NCBI GenBank assembly: GCA_030248135.1 | Contig: JASANC010005440.1 | Location: 62,001 to 126,000 of the forward strand | DNA: 64,000 nt | DNA from: Theristus sp. LFF4_11 | Taxonomy: Eukaryota > Nematoda > Chromadorea > Monhysterida > Xyalidae | Direction: 5' to 3' | Shown: positions 20,201 to 31,885 of the stretch, one piece after another | How the letters are laid out: every line of letters begins with the position of its first letter | Numbering within the stretch: position 1 is the first letter of the stretch | Program-made: the position numbers and the translations under genes | The notes under the pieces: model-generated | The model's database searches: none | What the model was told of the DNA's origin: nothing | The model's input: only the letters and a program-made list of their open reading frames with translations

Positions 20201-23200
20201 GTCGCGCGCGCACGTCTGGGTACAACCCGTCCAGTCGGAGCATATCTTGAATTGGAAACGCCTTCGCCCCGTTGAACACAAGGAATTGGGCGAAAATGGC
20301 GTTTATCCGACCAACGAAATCGCGTCATGTCCGGGTGAGGCTTTTCAGTTGCTTAATTGAAATGAAATTTGAGTTAAGGAGCTTGGCTTGCTGCACTTGG
20401 CACACAAATGAATGGAAAAATTGGTTACCTGAGCGGTTTAGTCTGAGGTGCTACACTAGGTAGGGCATCAAACTGCTGCGGCCCACGTTGCCCAAATTTA
20501 CACAGTTCAGTCCCCGAAAATGCCCAGAAAGGTGCATTGCCCAAAGTACCAAAAATGATACATTGCCCAAAAATACCCAAAGCATTTCTGTGCCGAAAAC
20601 TGCCCATCTTCCAGGTGCTGCTTCGGTTCATGACGTCCAACTTGACCAATTACCTCGTGACAGCTTCACACCTGTCGCCGAGCCAGTACTCGCGTTCAGG
20701 TGAGTTTTACGGAGCAATCCGCTGATTGGTTCCTTTTGACATTGGGCTCACTGATTGGTCGAAGCAGCTCGATGCAGCCAATCCGCGTGCCATAATGTTT
20801 GTTTACAGTTTGTCTGTACCCAGAGTGCAGTGGCTTCAGTAGACTAGTGCGATATACCATGCATGCGTCTTGCAGTGCTGATGATAGGCCTAAACGCAAC
20901 TTCTTTCTTCGTGCTGATAGGCCTAAACGCAACTTCGTTCTTCTTCTTGTCACAGTTTCGACTTTCAAAACCCATCCACGTACGCGTACGATGAAACATT
21001 CGAGCGACCGATCAACCAGGAATCGTTGCTGATTGGCGCTGATCGTGTTGACGCGGTGCTGATGTGGTGGGAGCTGGACATGGATGGCACGGGTGAATGT
21101 GTGCTGAGCACGAGACCGAATTGGCACAATGGGAAACATGCAGCATCAGCTGTAAGTGGTAGTCCAAGGCATTTTTGAGTGTACCACAGATCATTGATTG
21201 GCTGCGGCTTTTGAATTGAGCGCACTGATTGGTTGCGGTCGCGTTGATGTGGTGCTGATGTGGTGGGAGCTGGCACGGGTGAATGTGTGCTGAGCACGAG
21301 ACCGAATTGGGACAACCGGAAACATGCAGCGTCAGCTGTAAGTGGTAGTCCAAGGCATTATTGAGTGTACCACAGATCATTGATTGGCTGCGGCTTTTGA
21401 ATTGAGCGCACTGATTGGTTGCGGTCGTGTTGATGTGGTGCTGATGTGGCGGGAGCTGGACATGGATGGCACGGGTGAATGTGTGCTGAGCACGAGACCG
21501 AATTGGCACAATGGGAAACATGCAGCGTCAGTTGTTAGTTCACTTGCAGTCAAACCGTAAAATGTTGGCATGCTAAGAATAGTAGTCCGTGCGTGGAGAA
21601 TTGTTGCATCTTTATCATTCATATTAGCATTTCTTTTCAGTGGCGGGACCATTGGATGCAGGCAATTTACTATTTGCCTAGTACGTTGTCACTTGATGAG
21701 CTTTCGCCGCAATGTTCATCCGATTCGAACAAGCAGCTGACCCTTTTGTGCTCTCACGACGAATACTCGATGTGGTTCGATGCTAGACTACGGTATGGTC
21801 GACTTGTTCAATCGTGTTCGATGGAAATGACGTCATATGCAGTGGACACTTTACGACTAGCATCCTGACTAGCCTTTTTTATTCCTTTGCGCATGTTTTT
21901 TTGTGTCAAAGATGCAACAAAACGGAAAGTCTAGTGTCTTGGTGGACGAGGCTTGAATGGTACAATGAAATAAGATGCAGCTAATCAGCAAGCTGCATCT
22001 AAGTTTTCCATTTTTTCTGCAGCAACCGTGGCGAAAATGTGAAAAGCAAACATTTACCCCGTAAACGTGGTGATGCACATGAATAAACAAACAAACATCC
22101 GCGCACACACGATGCAGCAGCCAGGCACACTGTGCCAGTGTATCAGGCTGTGCCTGTGTGTTTGTTGGTGACTTGCTCCATTACTGCGTTATAACCGAGT
22201 ATACAGTCTCAAGACAACGACTTCTTATAAATCTCAAAACTCGTCTCTCATTGTCTCCGTATGATACGCTGTTCCTGCAGTTTCACTAGAGTTTCCGCAT
22301 TTCACGAAATAAATTTCTTGACGTGTCATTTCAGCGACCAACCATCAGTCGCGAACTCGGCTGCTCCCAGCACGTCCAAAGCATCGGAGGAATCCACGAT
22401 TCAAACGATCGAAACTGACACTCAAACCTCGGAGCAAGACCAAATGGACTGTTGCGCGTGTTCCACCGACAACAACGAGACGATCACGGATAACGGTGAC
22501 CGGCCGGTGTGCGCGTGCATGCTGCACGTGATGTGCAGCAGAGCGAACATTGGCCGATTGAACGACGACGTCAGACGACGCAAGTACATCGACGCGCTGA
22601 AAACGGTCGGTCGCGTCGCGTTTGCGTTGTTGGTGGATTGTTGGATTCGTTGTGGTGGTTGCTTGTGCGGATACACTTGTATTACACTGGGTGTGTTACA
22701 CTTGTAACGCAGCTGGGTGCGTTGCGTCAGAAGAACTGCAGTCTACCTGCGAGCTCCGCGAAAATATAGTTCTCGCGCGCGTTTAGCGCCCGTTGCAAGG
22801 CGGATGCCAGGGACGCACACCGTCGGCATTGGGATACCAGCCGGAAGCTCATATACCAGTACCATCACTTCCCATTATTGTGGTGAAGCGGCCCGAGTCC
22901 CAGAAATGCGCTTGGGCACTGCTAAATATCCGCCGCAAGCATGAAAATCAGTTCCTTTCTTCACACGCACTGAGTCGCAACATCGAAAACAATGAACAGT
23001 CGAACAACGAACTCTATAACATATCCAACCAACTGACTGGTTGGTGATCACGTGATGCATGCTTTCACTGCAAACCAAACTCCGCCTCCACAGCAACTCA
23101 TGCACGGAGAATGCATGCATCGACCAATCAGCTAGTTGGATATATTACAGAGGTTAGACTGTACACAGTTTCTCGTTCCAACAACAGCTCGAATTCCACG

Positions 23201-25515
23201 CGTGCTTGCAGACGATCGCGCAGCTGCCAGCCACGGCCACGGCGCTCTGTGTTGGCGACTGCGAGTTGCTGCCACTGTTGGCGGCCCGTCTCGGCTGTCA
23301 CCAGGTGGTCTCCGTCGAGCGCAGTCGCAGTGCACGCCAGCTGGTACAATCGCTGATTGAGGCAAACGGACTGGCGACACAGATCACGGTGGTCGACGGC
23401 ATGCTCGCGGTGTCGCCGGAGTTGAACGTGCGTTTTGTGTGTGTTTTTTTGTTCTGCTTTACTCGTAGTACGAAGCCCTTCGGAGTTCAGTGAGACGGGG
23501 AAACGCGACTTTGATCAACGATCGTTACGGAACGCTATTGCACTGGTGCACTGTGAACAGAATTGGAAAATAGGCTCTCGTTTTGTTTTTTTCTGTTGTG
23601 CAGGCGAACATTTTCGTCGGCGAACCGTTCTTCTTCGCGTCCATTCTACCGTGGCACGAACTGCACTTTTGGTACGCCTTGCACGAGTATCGACAGGCTC
23701 GCGCGGACGCAAAGGTCGACGTCGTTTCGTTGCCGAAAGTGAGGCCGTTTGTGGTTTTTGTTTCACCATTCAATGTGATTTGTTTTGCTGTTCTTGTTGT
23801 TGTGGCCGCCGACGATGACATTGTCATCCGTGTAGCGATGCGATGTCTTGGCGGGTTTTTGATTCGATGATTGATTAATTGATTGATTGATTGGTTGAAT
23901 GATTGACTGATTGATTGATTCATTGATTGACTGACTGATTGTTTGCAAAATTCCTGTCTGAATACCGCGCACTGTGTTCAACACACTGTGCTCCATTCTT
24001 TAAACACGGTGACAAACACACACATGCCGTCACATGACACAATCGTAGTGTCACGTGTGTGTGCCTGTGTGTTTGTTCGTGACTGTGGTGACTTATAATA
24101 ACAAAGTGACACGTGTCTTCCGGAGCAGGTCTTTAGCACTAACATTTCATTGCTGAAAGTCCATTTTCTTGTTCCTGATCATCAGGCAGCCAGCCTGTGC
24201 TGTCTGCCAGTAGCACTGGAACACCTCTGGAAAATTCGCGCCCCCGTCGACAACGTTCTCGGGTTCGATTTGCGACCGTTCGATCACCTTGTGCAGGTAA
24301 TAAGGAGAAATCTTGTTGGCTTTTTCTATCATCTTTTATTTTTGTTCCGAGACTCACTGCGCGCATAGATAGATAAGCAATTACATGCACCGATTGTCCG
24401 TGTGATCCGAGTTCCCTAAAGAGGGCCGAGTCACTTAGGCTGCTTTGAATTGCCACATCGAGGATTGAAACTGGTTTCCTTTCTGCGTCTGCAAACGCAT
24501 TCAGTCGCAAAACCCAACAAAATGATGATTCAAGATTACCATATTTCAGCATAGTGTGTATGGTCTTCAGAGCAGGACTTTGCCCCCACTACCCGATTTG
24601 CAGACATGCATCAAGCAGGCCGATTCAAACATCGAACCGCACCCACTTTGGGAGTACCCAAGCACCGCTGTTGGACTCAATCATGAGTTGGCACGGTGGG
24701 AATTTGAGCGGAGTCCCTTCGATCACGCTGGTGAAACGTACAAACAGCGAATACGGCTGCAGAGGTTCGCGGTACAGTATGTTTGATCAAGCCGGTCACT
24801 TTTTTCGCAGAATGTGGAGCTCGCGAAAGATGAAAGGTTGGGATCGGCGTTGCAAGGAGACATAATCAGCCACAAATTTTTTTTGATTTCGGCCAAACAC
24901 GTTACATTCGTTCTTCTTATTGAAATTCAAAATTTCGCATGCTCCGTATTCTGCGAAAAAAGTGACAATTTTAAAATTTTTAAACAAGCATGCTTTACGT
25001 GTGTTCTTGTAACTGGCTGCTTCATCTTAAAATGCCACCATTTTGGGAAGCTGACTGGATTTTATTCTTCTCTTTGAATTAGCTGCTTTACCTCTGCTGG
25101 TTCCAGAAAGCCGATTCGGTTACTAAACGGGTTCAGCAGAATATCCGAAATCCGATCACTATTAGACAAAAAACATCGATGTTTTTTTTCAGTTTCACGT
25201 TTTTTTGTCCGAAATCAAATTTTTTTTGTCACCCCGTTTAGGCCCGGCTGTAACGCGGTGATCTTCTGGATGGACTGGCATCTAACGGACGACATCACCG
25301 TAAGCACCGGTCTGCAACGGGTATGCCCCGTCGGCGGCGTACCCGTTTGGGACACGTACACGAGGCAGGCCGTCTATTTCTTCCCGAACACACACGGCGA
25401 CGCCGCTGGCGATGCGACCGACGTTCTCGTGGAGGCGGAGTTTCGCGCGAAAACCGGTGAACTGACGGTCACGTGCACGTTCGAACGTGATGCGCAGAAT
25501 TGTGATCCGCGTTGA
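17275..25515 (+). CDS. PRMT7: Protein arginine N-methyltransferase 7
   Basis: Exons: 17275-17411, 17959-17995, 18283-18379, 19110-19271, 19716-19825, 20181-20334, 20615-20699, 20956-21151, 21641-21792, 22335-22605, 23212-23427, 23604-23738, 24186-24296, 24604-24764, 25242-25515 (2298 nt, 765 aa; human 692). PRMT7 makes monomethylarginine on histones and RNA-binding proteins using S-adenosylmethionine. It has two tandem methyltransferase modules. Module 1: YADMLHD, motif I VLDIGTGTG (residues 83-91), AIEVFEPMA, and the double-E loop EVFDTELIGEGAL with Glu157 and Glu166. The WRDHWMQAIYYLP strand is typical of the family. Module 2 is degenerate (CVGDCELLPLLAARLG, VSVERS, VGEPFF, EPHPLWEYP, STGL, RQAVYFFP). 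Exon 10 carries a Ser/Thr/Gln-rich insert that explains the extra length. The ATG at 17275 is preferred; 17137 is in frame. AATAAA is at 26122. Confidence 0.92.
18736..19043 (+). mobile_element. tRNA-derived SINE with A-rich tail, in PRMT7 intron 3
   Basis: It has an A-box-like TGTAGCGCAGGTGTGG and a B box AGTTCGAACCTCG, then a GC-rich body and an AATAAAAAAAATAAAAAAATA tail. The 9-bp match CCCAAAGAC at 18727-18735 and 19044-19052 is a probable target duplication and sets the limits. Confidence 0.6.
19458..19660. repeat. Family C dispersed repeat, in PRMT7 intron 4
   Basis: Contains CAGACGTAGAAAAGAAACTAG, GGCAATTCAAAGTCGCCTAA and GAATTCCCGCGTCCTGCATGA, matching inverted or direct copies near 24350 and 35030. 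Confidence 0.55.
19943..20085. repeat. Hairpin repeat family D (CAAACACACAGGC...GCCTGTGTGTTTG), in PRMT7 intron 5
   Basis: The arms read ACAAACACACAGGC and GCCTGTGTGTTTGT, with GTGACT next to the right arm. Similar hairpins lie at about 22083-22175, 24010-24085, 51607-51675 and 56938-57020, all in introns, which marks a small foldback family. Confidence 0.6.
21152..21640 (+). pseudogene. Two partial duplicates of PRMT7 exon 8 within intron 8
   Basis: The 3' half of exon 8 with its donor and about 75 bp of following intron is repeated at about 21225-21340 and 21410-21530. Copy 2 lost 10 bp (GACATGGATG), which shifts the frame and exposes TGA. Copy 3 keeps the frame with one Trp-to-Arg change (TGGTGG to TGGCGG) and has a GTTAGT donor-like end. 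Neither has a convincing acceptor, so both are probably unspliced debris of tandem duplication with a period of about 190 bp. Confidence 0.75.
22996..23161. repeat. Foldback MITE family B, in PRMT7 intron 10
   Basis: Left CAGTCGAAC...AACATATCCAACCAACTGA, right CAGCTAGTTGGATATATTACAGAGGTTAGACTG followed by TA. The hairpin ends about 50 bp before the exon 11 acceptor. Confidence 0.65.
23866..23945. repeat. GATT tetranucleotide repeat, in PRMT7 intron 12
   Basis: Degenerate (GATT)n run with ATTGATTGATTGATTGGTTG and later GATTGACTGACTG, likely polymorphic. Confidence 0.85.
24348..24512. repeat. Family C dispersed repeat, in PRMT7 intron 13
   Basis: Contains CCGAGACTCACTGCGCGCAT, GGCCGAGTCACTTAGGC.GC and TTGAAACTGGTTTCCTTTCT. 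It lies in the opposite orientation to the 19458 copy and parallel to the 35025 copy. Confidence 0.55.
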
Positions 25516-26315
25516 GTAAAAGAGGGTTTGTTTGAACTTGGCGCTGTTTTTCGCTGAACACAGCGCAAGCGATATTTTGAATTGCAGTGGGAAGAACGAA
25601 TGTATAGGGTTTAGTTGAAATCACACCCCCAAACCCATCATAAATATGTTTTCTTGCAACACTACGATTCATCGTGCACGAGCTGTTTTCTGCGAAAAAT
25701 ACTAACAAAAAAGCAGACATACTGTGTTGATAAATTTGAAAAAAACACCTTTCTTTTACCAATTTGCCACATTCTGCTGCCTGTCAGTGCGTTTTTCTGA
25801 ATACTATTGTTTGAGTACCACCGCCGTGTGTGTGCCTCTGTGTTGTTCATTTGTGACTGCACAGCGTTGCTGCGCCGTGACTAAGATCACGGTATTTCGA
25901 GAAAAAAACTGTTATTATGTATCATGAACGTGCGATTTTCTGTGGCACTTTCAGTTTCTTTTGTTGTTATCAGTTTCTGTTTATTTGTTTGTTTGTTGTT
26001 GTTGTTATATTACTGTTGATATTTTCGACCGGAATGATATTTCATCACATTGAAAAATTCTGACATTTTGTGCAGTGAGTGATCTGTATTTTTGTGCCCG
26101 AACGTAATCATATTGATGAATAATAAATAAAAACCTGGCCCATGCCATTTTTAAACGCATTCTTGTTTCATCTGTGGCTGTTCACAAATTTTGCCAACTG
26201 ATTCTGAATCAGCAAGTACTTTTTCTCACTAGCTGGGGTAAACGTTAGAAATACCACACAAAATTTGAAAAAATTGTTTGACCACTTTGGGCCACCACTC
26301 TCACCGATAGCCAAC
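25516..26315 (+). other. PRMT7 3' UTR and downstream spacer
   Basis: AT-rich; overlapping AATAAATAAA at 26122-26131 is a good polyadenylation signal about 600 bp after the stop. A family-D-like CGTGTGTGTGCC fragment lies near 25825. No gene seen. Confidence 0.5.
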
Positions 26316-27090
26316 ATGGCCACCACCACGTGCCCCACAGACCCCACTACTCTCATCTCATTCAATCTCGTGCCAACCGAAAGCGACCTCACCGAAATAC
26401 CGGAGTACTATCGACTCGGGCCTGTTTCCGACCACGGACTGTTTGCGCTGGAGGATGCGTTGAGCGGCAAGGTGGAACGGGGCGAAACGGCCTGGATGCT
26501 CTACCATTATTGTCAAGAGGGTCAAGGCGCGTTTGGTGGTTTTTTGTTTCGGCAATTGACGAACTATTCAGAATGAAGCAAGAATTTCAGGAGTTTTTTT
26601 TTGGTGAGTGAGTGATTGGTGCGGAGAGTTTTCTGCACTAGGAAAAACCTAGGATCCACTTTTTTAGGTACTTATACCAACACGAGAAAGGCATCGAAAA
26701 CTCAAATCGAGGTACTTTTTCGTTTCGAAATGCACTGTACTGTGTCAAAGATTCGATTCGATTGCAAAGACAAACACACAAAAATCGTTCAGTTTCACAA
26801 ATTTCCATTTTCTTTCTATCATGTTTGCAGAACAAGACGAAACGATACTAAAACTGGCGTGGCACGTCAACAATGGCGACTATTTCTGTCACGCCACCGT
26901 CAACCGTGACGAGTTGAGCGGCCACTTTTCGATCGTCACTTTCCCGCGGCACTCCTTTTCGTCCGTTCGCCATCTCGGCCATTTCGTCTGTGCCCACGGT
27001 GACCCGGAGGGGCCCGGCGTCGATTTGACCCATCCCGGCCCGCCCGTCATCGGTTGCGCCACCAGCATTGGGTCTGTGATGCACATGTGA
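26316..27090 (+). CDS. Unrecognised small two-exon gene
   Basis: The proposed exons are 26316-26520 and 26831-27090 (465 nt, 154 aa), joined in phase 1 at GAG-G|GTCAAG and TTTGCAG|AACAAG. I do not recognise the product. It is GC-rich and codon-like, unlike the flanks. The N-terminal part is Thr/Pro-rich, then acidic (PTESDLTEIPEYYRLGP) with a probable helix (ALEDALSGKVE, ETAWMLYHYCQE). The C-terminal part looks beta-rich with several His (HVNNGDYFCHATVN, GHFSIVTFP, HLGHFVCAHGD) and ends in a Gly/Pro-rich stretch. No signal peptide, membrane segment or catalytic motif is evident. An alternative donor at 26539 keeps the same phase and adds six residues. Without splicing, exon 1 stops at 26574-26576. 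ATTAAA occurs 3 bp after the stop. Confidence 0.55.
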
Positions 27091-28704
27091 AGATTAAAGT
27101 TTTTTTTTGTTTCAGTTCAGTTTTTTTGCTTTTGATTTCGTAATTTGATTGTTTGTCGTATTATTTTTTGTCGGTTAGTGCTTGTGTCATTTTGTCAACT
27201 TGTCAACTTCTTTTTTTTGTTTTGTGTGTCGTTTTTTGCAGATTGGGCATGTGATGCACGTGTGAAAAATGGGAGATTCGTTTGTTGTGGTTTTTGGACA
27301 GTTTTTTTGGTTTTGTCTGCTGAATTTGATTTTTTTGTCAGATTCTTTGTCCGGGTGTTAGTTTTTGTGTCATAAAACCATTGTAAAATGGTAAACTTTC
27401 TTTTTTTGTCGTTTTTTTGCAGATCTCATTTTCATTCATGACAACTTTACATTGGTGCTGAAGAACCAACAAAATTGCTCCGTGTTGATAAATTCGAAAT
27501 AATAGCACTAGCACCATGAAGGTGATAAAACAGTCAAAAATGAACTTCACAAGTCATAAACAAACTTTTCACAAATATGACGCCATGATTTTTGCCAAAA
27601 CCTTTCCGACTAACACACGTTCAGTGGAGACGGATTGTGTTGTAAACAAAAGTCGACAGAAATGAATCGCAAGCACGTTAGCAAAAACAACGACAGCAAC
27701 ACGACCCGGGGTATAATCGGTTGCTCAAACAGAGACTTTGACTTCTCCGGCAGTTTGGAACTTCGCGTTGGTGGCATCATGCGGTGGTTGATTTTGAGAG
27801 CACGAGAAACACGTGAAACCAATCAAGTTCTGTTAGAAACTTGCTGATTGGCTGCTTTTAGAATCGATAGACTGATTGGTTGTGTACCCCCATCCTGCGC
27901 AACCAATCAACAACAGCGTCACCTTTTTCGCTTTATGACTGTGTTTCAAAACACCAGTTTATAAAACAGTTTCAATTCATCATCACTGTTTTTTGCTGAA
28001 ACAGCCCACTTTGAAAGCGACTTTTGTGGTAAGCCACGCTAAGAATAATTTCGGTGAAAATTTGATGGATTTTCACACCAACTGCATGTCTGGCGTGCGC
28101 ACGCGTTGTGTTGTCTGATAAGACAACACGACAATGAAAATAGACGTTTTATTGCCACGCACTCTTTGTTATGTTTTTCGCCCGTTTCACTGAATTTTTT
28201 TTCACATTGGCGCGTGACTGATTTCGCTTTTTGTCCTTTCTGCTTCCACTTTATTGCAAATTTCATTTCATGTTTGTCGGGTAAGCAGATCAGAGTTGAA
28301 ACACAGTCCCTTTGCAATCAAATGTGAAAAACATGTCGAGCACAAGTTTGCTCAAACTTATCGGCTAGCTGTCGCTGCCGTACCCAGTTGTCACTATCTC
28401 ACGGAAACACTGAATATTTTCCGGCAACTGTCTTGTGTGTTTTGTTCTAAATCACGCACCCAACGGAAAACGGATCAATGAACGAATAAAACAAACATTT
28501 GGTCAAAACAGAATTTATATTTTCGTTATCACCTTTTCAAGAAAACCGTTGATAAAACTAAACCTGCCAGGTTACATAAGAAACCGAACCACCCAACCTG
28601 CCCTTGCTCTCTCGCAGCACTGCGTCATTCAAAACGCCCCAATGCTGTGTGCCCGCGTTTACGTCAACAACAAAGCAATCAAAAACGCGAAATAAATTTC
28701 AAAA
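27091..28704 (+). other. Intergenic region with a duplicated terminal-exon remnant
   Basis: AT-rich and T-rich on the plus strand. At 27239-27265, TTGCAG precedes ATTGGGCATGTGATGCACGTGTGA, which nearly repeats the last codons of the upstream gene (ATTGGGTCTGTGATGCACATGTGA at 27067-27090). A family B fragment (GCTGATTGGCTGCTTTTAGA) lies near 27845. No other gene is supported. Confidence 0.45.
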
Positions 28705-30450
28705 ATGTTCACCTATTCAACACGTGTCATGTGTAGACACAACTCTACGACAAGCACCAACGTCAGCAGTCATAAACAACCACCATCTGGCCCATTGTCA
28801 TTTCACTGGTCCATTCGTCAGAAACCATCACACCACCACCTCAAGAACAATCAAAGTCGTTCATTGAAAAAGCGCCGAAAGAACGGTTTTATTTCGAGAA
28901 ATTCCGTTGAGGAGACGTCGAAATCACTCCATCGCGAGGCGAGCACCAGCAGTTTCTTGATGGACTACCTGAAGCCGACGATTGACTTTCTGACGCCGAA
29001 CAGGCAACGCTGCTACTCCGCTTCGGATCTGTGCAACAATGATGACGATCATAATTCCGACAATCAATCGGAGAAACAGCGGAATAAAAACAAAAACAGA
29101 AACTCGAAACCCCACGGCGGCGGCGGTTCTTGGAGCGATCTGACGTCGTCGGCGCAGAACAACGTGACAACCGCCGCACCCCAGCTAACGGCCTCCACCG
29201 TTCAAGCGTTGAGTCGTTCGTTCATGTCGACCAGTCGACTGATGGAACTGAAACAGACGCAGCGGACGACAACGTCGCCGACCCGACACCTCAGTCCGCC
29301 GGTCGAGTGGGCCGCCGCCGCCGGGTTTCTCCAGATTCAACCGTCTGATTTGGTGTTTGCGACCACTGGCGGCGGCTGCGAGATTCAGGTTGGTTGTTGG
29401 TTCAGTTTTTGTTTTTCGCCTTTGGGATAATTTTTAAGTCAGAACCAGACCCAAATAAAAGAAAGAAATTGTATTTTTTAACCCGGTTCCTCACCTGCTT
29501 CTATTACGTTTTTGGAACGGTTGTTCGTTACAGTAAGATGCCAAAGGGTTAGGATCAGATGGATTTTAAGAAAGTAGGGCAGCCCGCTTACCATCCGGTG
29601 GGCCAATACCCTTGCCACGTGAGGATGGGCTTTCAATCGTGAGTAACATTCAATGCAGTTCTTCTGAACTTTCCATCTCTTCCATTCCCAGTACGTGCAA
29701 GCAGTCGTGTCGTGTCGCTACGACGCCAAGCGTCACGGTCGAGCGTACCTCTTCCTCCTCGACCGCCAGACGAACGTCTGCCAACTGGAGGCCTCCGTCG
29801 ACGTTTCATCGGACGCATTCGAACAGGCGACGTTGAGTGCGTCGATCGTGAATCTGGCGATTCTCGCGATGCTGCTTTGGCAGAGCGAACTCGCCGGGAA
29901 ACGGCTGCTGTTCATGTTCAATGAGTGGTCGCCGGAGGCCGACATGGAGACGGTCGATGCGCTCGCGCAATTGGCACGCCAATACAAGGTGCTCAGATTT
30001 TGTTTTGGTTTTTTTAAATGGCTTTCCTGTTTTAAAAAAATCTGAAGTTTCTGGCGGGTTTGTGCTGAAAATGGGCACTTCAGTTTCGTCTCATCAGGCT
30101 GACGATGAAAAGCAAAACCCACTCGGGCGTGTTTTTTTGGTTGAGCTGTAGCTTTGAACATTTTGGTTTGTCTGGTTTGTCACGTGTCCGTCAATTAATT
30201 TTGGTCCGTTTAGTGTTTTTTTTTGCAGTGTGCCTATCAGATCTATCTCTGGCATTCCAAAGACGACGACGATCACGAAGCGCAAGCGTCATCGAACGTC
30301 TCCGCCTGCCACCACGGCTCTTCAACGATGTACAACCGGTTGTTGTTCCTGAGCAGACAACCGACAACGAAACCCGTGACCGCCGCGCATTTGACGAAGC
30401 TTCGGCAATTGATTCGCTTGAATTGGTTCTTCAGACTGTTGTGTTGTTGA
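28705..30450 (+). CDS. Unrecognised three-exon gene with low-complexity N-terminus
   Basis: Exons 28705-29388, 29692-29988 and 30229-30450 (1203 nt, 400 aa), phase 0 at both junctions (CAG|GTTGGT, AAG|GTGCTC; acceptors TTCCCAG and TTTGCAG). I cannot assign a family. Residues 1-228 are basic and Ser/Thr/Asn/His-rich with runs such as NDDDHNSDN and GGGG, probably disordered and likely phosphorylated. MDYLKPTIDFLTP near residue 86 could be the true conserved start. Residues 229-400 look folded: strands in AVVSCRYD and RAYLFLLDR, a hydrophobic helix ASIVNLAILAMLLW (about 278-291), then LLFMFNEWSP and a two-Cys end (RLNWFFRLLCC). No signal peptide. The helix is too interrupted to call a membrane span. 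AATAAA at 30560 supports the 3' end. Confidence 0.6.
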
Positions 30451-31885
30451 GTTTTATTCGTTGTCATGATCATGATCTTCTTGTTTCGCTTGCATTGAAT
30501 TTCTGGTTGTTGCATAATTTGTTTGCATTGTTCTATGTTTGAGTTTGTTTAGAAACGTAAATAAAGTCAACCAAGGTCATACCTATGTTAGTTGTGAATA
30601 TTTTGTATTGTGCACTCCATTCGCGATACTAAGAGACTGTTCCCAAACTGAAAATAAAAAATGCATATTGCACATAATGCAGCAATTCACCCGAAGAAAC
30701 AACCACGACCAAAAGTATAACTCCAACGAACAAACAAAAGTAAAGTGCAAAAAAAATACAAATGGAACAAAGTCGCCGATACCAAGCAACTGTACAACCC
30801 ATTTTTTTCTGTATTGCATCTCAACAACACCGGTTCAGTTCTGTGTTTGTTAAAAGATTTAAAAAGTTTATATCCAAAAGCGACATTGTTTAAAAATCAC
30901 ATGAACACCGTTTGGAAAACTTTTGTTTTTCGAAAGGCGTGCTCAATTTATTACAGATATGATATACAGTTGAACAACTTCTATTTACAACGCGTAATAT
31001 TATGAACAATACACCACACTTTGCCTATTCGATGTCTACTTGTAGCAGGGATACCTTGACCTCATGAGCGAATCCCAAACACAACCAAAAAATAGGAAAA
31101 ATCTGCAAAAAACAAAAAAATACATCACCCGACGTGTAAATTTGCTACGGTGAACCACAATGAAACCGGACTCTGGTGCAGAACAACAAAAATTCAAACC
31201 GATTAGTGCCAACAACAACTTCCCACAAATGAAACTCGTATACAATCAAACCGATGGAAAATAAAACCAAAAGGCAAAACAGAATTGCAACAGAAATCGG
31301 CCCGCCTTTGTTTGTTCAGGGAACGGAATGGTTGCGAATTGACGTATCTGTAGAAAAGAAAAGTCATCAAACAAATACAACATAACTGGTACATGAAATG
31401 TAATGGGAAGTGAATATTTTTGGTGTTTTTGGGCAAATTCGCGACTTTGGATTATGCTCGAGGATTTTTCAAATACATGGTTAAAAGAAACGTGGAGGCA
31501 GCGTAGTTAAACCGAATGAGCTTTGTTCAAAAGCATGCAAACGTCTGTAAATGCAAGTACAATTTAGGGACATTGTCAAATCGATGATTCAAGTTCTTAA
31601 AACAATGAAAACAACGGCATCATTATGCGGTCCGAAACCTGCGTGAACAGTGAATAACAAAAAAATAAAAGTAACAAATAAAAATCATCTCGCCCGAGAA
31701 TAACAATAAATAAATACGGAAGTACAGTTGTTTTTTTTCGTCTGGAATCACACAGATCGCTAGCTTACCATTAAATCATACGTTACTTCTAAATCAAATC
31801 CAGATTACAGGATACCCGCACAAGAGTTCACAGTGAAAACAGTAACATAAAAAACCGAACCAACCGTGTCTTCATTATGCACAAA
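30451..31885. other. Convergent 3' region between the unknown plus-strand gene and the MMP gene
   Basis: The 3' ends of a plus-strand gene and the minus-strand MMP face each other here. It is AT-rich, with AATAAA at 30560-30565 for the plus-strand gene. I found no clear minus-strand polyadenylation signal close to 31886 and no further gene. Confidence 0.5.
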
